DNA of 64,000 nt from an uncultured Planktomarina sp. (GTDB lineage: Bacteria > Pseudomonadota > Alphaproteobacteria > Rhodobacterales > Rhodobacteraceae), in the NCBI GenBank assembly GCA_905182535.1, contig CAJJBZ010000001.1, positions 248,001-312,000 on the forward strand, read 5' to 3'. Under the pieces are notes generated by a model, which ran no database searches, was not told where the DNA came from, and saw nothing but the letters and a program-made list of their open reading frames with translations. Position 1 is the first letter of the stretch; each line of letters begins with the position of its first letter. Below are positions 60,489 to 64,000 of the stretch, one piece after another. The translations under genes were made by a program, and so were the position numbers.

Positions 60489-61823
60489 TTACTTTTCAGG
60501 TATCAACCCCTTTGGTGCAAATCGCAGCACCAAGATCAAAATCAGCCCCATAGTTAGTAGGCGCATATGTGCCACAGATTCAAGCAAATGAACGCGCAAA
60601 CCATTGTCCTCAGCCATGCCAGAAGTAATAGCTTGCATTAAAAAAGCGCCGATTGGCTCAACCTGAACCCAAAGAAAGAAAATCAAAAATCCACCAAGAA
60701 CAGAACCAAAATTATTACCAGAACCACCGACTATTACCATCACCCAAATCAAAAAAGTAAAACGCAATGGCTGGTACGAGGCAGGAGTAAGCTGACTATC
60801 GAGTGTCGTCATCATAGCCCCGGCCACACCACAAATTGCAGAGCCTAATATGAAAATCTGTAAATGTCTCGCGGTGACGTTTTTACCCATAGCTTCAGCC
60901 GCGACTTCATTATCCCTAATAGCGCGCATCATACGACCCCATGGGCTCGCTAAAGCTAACTGCGCCAGCAACAAGACTATGACCAGAACTACAGAAAATA
61001 ATCCAGCGTAACCGAGTTTAACTACTATTGAGGATGCAGTGATTGGGTCAACTCCGATACTTGCAGCACGTTCTACAAAGCTTGCACTTTCTTGGAGATC
61101 AATCTCGTAAGGTACAGGGCGTGGCAGGCCAATCACATTTTTTACACCCCTTGCTAACCAGTCCTCATTCTTCATAATAGCTATTATGATTTCAGAAATA
61201 CCAAGCGTCGCGATTGCGAGGTAATCGGAGCGTAGCCCTAGCGCCGTTTTCCCAATTAACCACGCTACACTCGCGGCGAGGACACCTCCAACTGGCCATG
61301 AAATCACAGTCATAAAGCCCCAGTCCTTGTAATTTTTGCCACCAAAATTAAGGCCGCCTAGATATCCTGTACTGGCCGGATCAACTGCTTCAATAGCGTT
61401 AACTCCACCATCAAATACATATCGAAACAAGAAAAACCCACCTATTAAAATCGCAATTGTAGATACGGTTTTGGTGCGACCAGATTTTAGGCGTGTTTGA
61501 GCTATGATGGCTGCCGTCACAGTTGCTGCTCCTAAAACTAGCCCTAACATTACATGTAAGCCACCGGCTGCCCAGGCGTCGCCTGTGGGTGGCATAGAGA
61601 TTAATACTGAAGCAAGGCCGCCGAGGGCCACAAACCCCATGATGCCGACGTTAAATAGCCCAGCAAAGCCCCACTGGAGGTTTACGCCCAAGGCCATAAT
61701 TGCTGAGATTAAACCCATATTTAAAATGAATAGCGCGGTGTTCCAGCTTTGGATGAAACCCGTACCAGCAATCAAGCATGCAACAATAAAAAACATACTT
61801 ACATTTTTAACAGCAGTGCTCAT
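60489..61823 (-). CDS. livM: Branched-chain amino acid ABC transporter permease LivM
   Basis: One of two inner-membrane permeases of a LivHMGF-type amide/amino acid importer. ALGVNLQWGFAGLFNVGIMGF is the family signature (in parts, GVNLQWGFAGL), and LRSDYLAIATLGISEIIIAIM, EVAAEAMGKNVTARHLQIFI and WVMVIVGGSGNNFGSVLGG follow. At 444 residues it is longer than E. coli LivM because of an extra helix and loop. The start at 61823 overlaps the livH stop by 4 bases. Confidence 0.93.
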   Translation of the reverse strand: MSTAVKNVSMFFIVACLIAGTGFIQSWNTALFILNMGLISAIMALGVNLQWGFAGLFNVGIMGFVALGGLASVLISMPPTGDAWAAGGLHVMLGLVLGAATVTAAIIAQTRLKSGRTKTVSTIAILIGGFFLFRYVFDGGVNAIEAVDPASTGYLGGLNFGGKNYKDWGFMTVISWPVGGVLAASVAWLIGKTALGLRSDYLAIATLGISEIIIAIMKNEDWLARGVKNVIGLPRPVPYEIDLQESASFVERAASIGVDPITASSIVVKLGYAGLFSVVLVIVLLLAQLALASPWGRMMRAIRDNEVAAEAMGKNVTARHLQIFILGSAICGVAGAMMTTLDSQLTPASYQPLRFTFLIWVMVIVGGSGNNFGSVLGGFLIFFLWVQVEPIGAFLMQAITSGMAEDNGLRVHLLESVAHMRLLTMGLILILVLRFAPKGLIPEK

Positions 61824-62833
61824 ACTGATTTCCCTCTAAACAAACCAGTCGGCCGGAATAATAGCACAATAATTAAAATCGAGAAGCTAACAGCAAATTT
61901 ATAATCTGTAGAGAGCAGTTGAACTAAAGTACTGGGCTCCAAATGTTCTGGTAAAAGATACTTAAGAACCTTTTTAAGTGGGTAGGTGATAAGAACTTCC
62001 GAAAATGCGATTACGAAGCCACCTGCGATTGCACCAACGGGATTGCCCAACCCACCAACTACGGCAGCAGCAAAAATGGGCAAAAGTAATTGTAGATAAA
62101 TAAAAGGCTTGAAAGACTTATCTAATCCGTAGAGCGCACCAGCCGTTGCGGCAAGGGCCGCCACAATGATCCATGTGACCATTACCACTCGGTCTGGGTT
62201 GATCCCAGATAATAGCGCTAAATCCTCGTTATCAGAAAACGCTCGCATTGATTTTCCAGTACGTGTTCGGTTTAAAAACCAAAATAGCACGATCACCACG
62301 ATTACAGCTGTTACTATCGTGATTCCCTGAGTAGTTTTAAATGCCAGTCCCTCTTTTAACCCTGTCATTATTTTGAAGTCTTTGGCGGATATGATGAACC
62401 GTTCTCCATCAGCGAAGCGCTGATCATTGGGGCCAATAATGAACCTAACCAACCCATTCATAACGAACATCACGCCCATAGATACAATAACCAAAATTAC
62501 TGGAGCTGCTTTTTGTTGTCGGTAAAATCGGTATACCAGTCTATCTGTTGCCAATAAGAGTAATGCCGTAGCCGCTATCCCAAAGGGAATAGCTAGTAAC
62601 GCAGTCGGCAGCGGACCAAGAGAAATACCCCAACTCTGGAATAACCATGTGACTAAGATAGTTACCATTGCACCAAAAGCCATGGTGTCACCATGTGCAA
62701 AATTCGAAAATCGTAAAATACCATATATTAAAGTAACCCCAAGTGCTCCAAGCGCTAGCTGGCTTCCATAGGCTATTGCTGGGATGAATACATAGTTGGC
62801 CAAAACAACGATCGCAGTCAAAATATCAGTCAT
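61820..62833 (-). CDS. livH: Branched-chain amino acid ABC transporter permease LivH
   Basis: The second permease, 337 residues. LALGALGVTLIYGILRFSNFAHGD is the signature (in parts, GVTLIYGILRFSNFAHGD) and ALSGINPDRVVMVTWIIVAALA and GGLGNPVGAIAGGFVIAF follow. It overlaps livM by 4 bases and lies 2 bases after the livF stop. The LivH-LivM-LivF-LivG order agrees with a polar amino acid or urea/amide uptake system; the solute-binding protein is not in this window. Confidence 0.93.
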   Translation of the reverse strand: MTDILTAIVVLANYVFIPAIAYGSQLALGALGVTLIYGILRFSNFAHGDTMAFGAMVTILVTWLFQSWGISLGPLPTALLAIPFGIAATALLLLATDRLVYRFYRQQKAAPVILVIVSMGVMFVMNGLVRFIIGPNDQRFADGERFIISAKDFKIMTGLKEGLAFKTTQGITIVTAVIVVIVLFWFLNRTRTGKSMRAFSDNEDLALLSGINPDRVVMVTWIIVAALAATAGALYGLDKSFKPFIYLQLLLPIFAAAVVGGLGNPVGAIAGGFVIAFSEVLITYPLKKVLKYLLPEHLEPSTLVQLLSTDYKFAVSFSILIIVLLFRPTGLFRGKSV

Positions 62834-62835
62834 GT

Positions 62836-63552
62836 CTAGCCCCCCAAGAATGATTTGCGCACATCAGGGTTAGACAAAAGTGCTGCCCCAGTGTCTGTGA
62901 AGCGATTGCTACCTTGAACCAAGACATAGCCTTTATCTGCTATAGCCAAAGCCTGCCTAGCATTTTGTTCCACCATTAATATTGAGATACCAGTGCGTGC
63001 TACTTCAATGATCCGGTCGAACAGCTCGTCCATGACAATGGGTGAGACACCCGCGGTAGGTTCATCCAACATCAAAACTTTGGGTTGGGTCATCAGAGCC
63101 CGCCCGACAGCGACCTGCTGCCGTTGACCACCAGATAGTTCACCTGCTGCTTGTTTTCGTTTGTCGCGCAGGATGGGGAAGAGATCAAAAATTTGGTCCA
63201 TGGTGACCTGTATATCGTCGCGCCGTAAAAAAGCGCCCATCTCGAGGTTTTCTTCAACTGTGAGAGAAGTAAAAATATTTGAAGTTTGAGGTACGAAGGC
63301 CATACCTTTTGCAACTCTATCTTGAGGCGACATACTCGTGATATCTTCCCCACCTAAACGAACAGCACCTTTATGGATGTTTAGCATCCCAAAGACCGCC
63401 TTCATTGCAGTAGACTTACCTGCGCCGTTGGGACCAACAATCACCGCAATCTCTCCCGGGTTCACTGCAATTGTGCAGTTATGCAAAATATCTGCACCAG
63501 TGCCATAACCCCCAGTCATGTTTTCACCGATTAAAAACGGCTCAACCATCAT
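62836..63552 (-). CDS. livF: Branched-chain amino acid ABC transporter ATPase LivF
   Basis: Walker A is IVGPNGAGKSTAMK, the signature is ELSGGQRQQVAVGRALM and Walker B is VLMLDEPTAGVSP. SILMVEQNARQALAIADKGYVL is the H-loop region in LivF (in parts). At 238 residues it is intact. It overlaps livG by 4 bases and livH follows. Confidence 0.94.
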   Translation of the reverse strand: MMVEPFLIGENMTGGYGTGADILHNCTIAVNPGEIAVIVGPNGAGKSTAMKAVFGMLNIHKGAVRLGGEDITSMSPQDRVAKGMAFVPQTSNIFTSLTVEENLEMGAFLRRDDIQVTMDQIFDLFPILRDKRKQAAGELSGGQRQQVAVGRALMTQPKVLMLDEPTAGVSPIVMDELFDRIIEVARTGISILMVEQNARQALAIADKGYVLVQGSNRFTDTGAALLSNPDVRKSFLGG

Positions 63553-64000
63553 GCCGCCCCTTTATTTTTTAATCCAGTACCTAGATAGGCTTCAATAACC
63601 TGATCATTAGCTTTGATTTCGTTAATTGTACCCTGCGCCAGCACTTTACCTTCAGCCATAACTATAACTGGATCACAAAGACGGCCTATAAATTCCATAT
63701 CATGTTCTATCATGCAAAATGTGTAACCGCGCTCGCGGTTTAGTCGTAGAATTGCATCGCCAATCGTGTTGAGTAGTGTCCTATTTACGCCAGCGCCAAC
63801 CTCATCCAGGAATACGATCCGCGCATCAACCATCATGGTGCGACCAAGTTCCAGAAGCTTTTTCTGCCCACCAGACAGGTTACCAGCTTTTTCATCGCGC
63901 AAATGGTCAATAGTTAAAAATTCTAGAACCTCATCAGCCTTAGCAAGTAGTGCCCTTTCTTCATTGGCAATACGCTTCCGTCCAAACCAAGTATTCCAAA
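63549..64000 (-). CDS. livG: Branched-chain amino acid ABC transporter ATPase LivG (5' part beyond window)
   Basis: The C-terminal 150 residues of LivG. It reads NTWFGRKRIANEERALLAKA up to the edge, then LSGGQKKLLELGRTMMV (signature), IVFLDEVGAGVN (Walker B, with glutamate-valine-glycine in place of the usual glutamate-proline-threonine) and TFCMIEHDMEFIGRLCDPVIVM. The frame is open to the end of the window, so the gene continues outside. It overlaps livF by 4 bases. Confidence 0.92.
   Translation of the reverse strand, partial: WNTWFGRKRIANEERALLAKADEVLEFLTIDHLRDEKAGNLSGGQKKLLELGRTMMVDARIVFLDEVGAGVNRTLLNTIGDAILRLNRERGYTFCMIEHDMEFIGRLCDPVIVMAEGKVLAQGTINEIKANDQVIEAYLGTGLKNKGAA

Overview
The window is a piece of chromosome from a marine alphaproteobacterium, most likely a Roseobacter-group member of the Rhodobacteraceae. 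Evidence for this is gene order and regulation: yceD-rpmF-plsX-fabH-ihfA; a hydrolase-iscR-nifS-sufBCD-sufS Fe-S operon with an Irr-type iron control element; recA with a GAAC-N7-GAAC SOS box followed by alaS; a CbiD/CobK/CobA/CobB cobalamin block; and many TRAP and ABC uptake systems. Base composition varies: the cobalamin block (about 11.4-15.4 kb) is GC-richer, while msrB, the TRAP genes and the sugar ABC genes are visibly AT-rich. There is no phage, insertion sequence or CRISPR array.

Layout. 0-3.3 kb: ihfA, fabH, plsX, rpmF, yceD on the minus strand, with bamE divergent. 3.8-11.4 kb: a Bacteroidetes-looking msrB, an ABC-F ATPase, an aminotransferase, cysS, a squalene/phytoene-synthase-like protein and an MFS exporter. 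11.4-15.4 kb: cobB, cobA, cbiD, cobK. 15.4-18.4 kb: alkA, an esterase, an HNH nuclease and a radical SAM protein. 18.5-22.2 kb: zwf, pgl, pgi (Entner-Doudoroff entry). 22.2-29.7 kb: a Gfo/Idh dehydrogenase and GntR regulator facing away from an SsuD-like monooxygenase, an aldo-keto reductase, a flavin reductase and a complete TRAP transporter. 29.8-31.6 kb: a Sel1 protein and a di-haem peroxidase. 31.6-39.5 kb: a sugar ABC transporter, LacI regulator, two Gfo/Idh dehydrogenases and a TIM-barrel isomerase/dehydratase. 39.6-47.9 kb: the suf operon. 47.9-64 kb: DUF1330, cupin, tRNA-Gly, a corrinoid-protein reactivase, guaB, an RsmB-type methyltransferase, recA, alaS, DUF1330, typA and livMHFG.

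Main biological point. The monooxygenase, aldo-keto reductase and flavin reductase are the three enzyme classes of the oxidative sulfoquinovose (SMO) route. Here they sit in one overlapping operon with a TRAP transporter instead of the known ABC importer, a few kilobases from zwf-pgl-pgi. This may be a sulfosugar or other organosulfonate desulfonation locus. A second catabolic locus is bracketed by two near-identical palindromes (core GCAACCGGTTGC), which suggests one LacI regulator controls both ends.

Reliability. About twenty genes, including normally essential single-copy ones (recA, guaB, fabH, pgi), carry one or more frameshifts, often next to short base runs. Two genes near 46 kb contain roughly 120-base pieces of unrelated genes (arginase in a membrane-protein gene, folP reversed inside sufS), and zwf and the phytoene-synthase-like gene have AT-rich patches. 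The simplest reading is a consensus with many indel errors and some chimeric patches, so frameshifted genes are annotated as intact genes with damaged consensus and their full spans are given.
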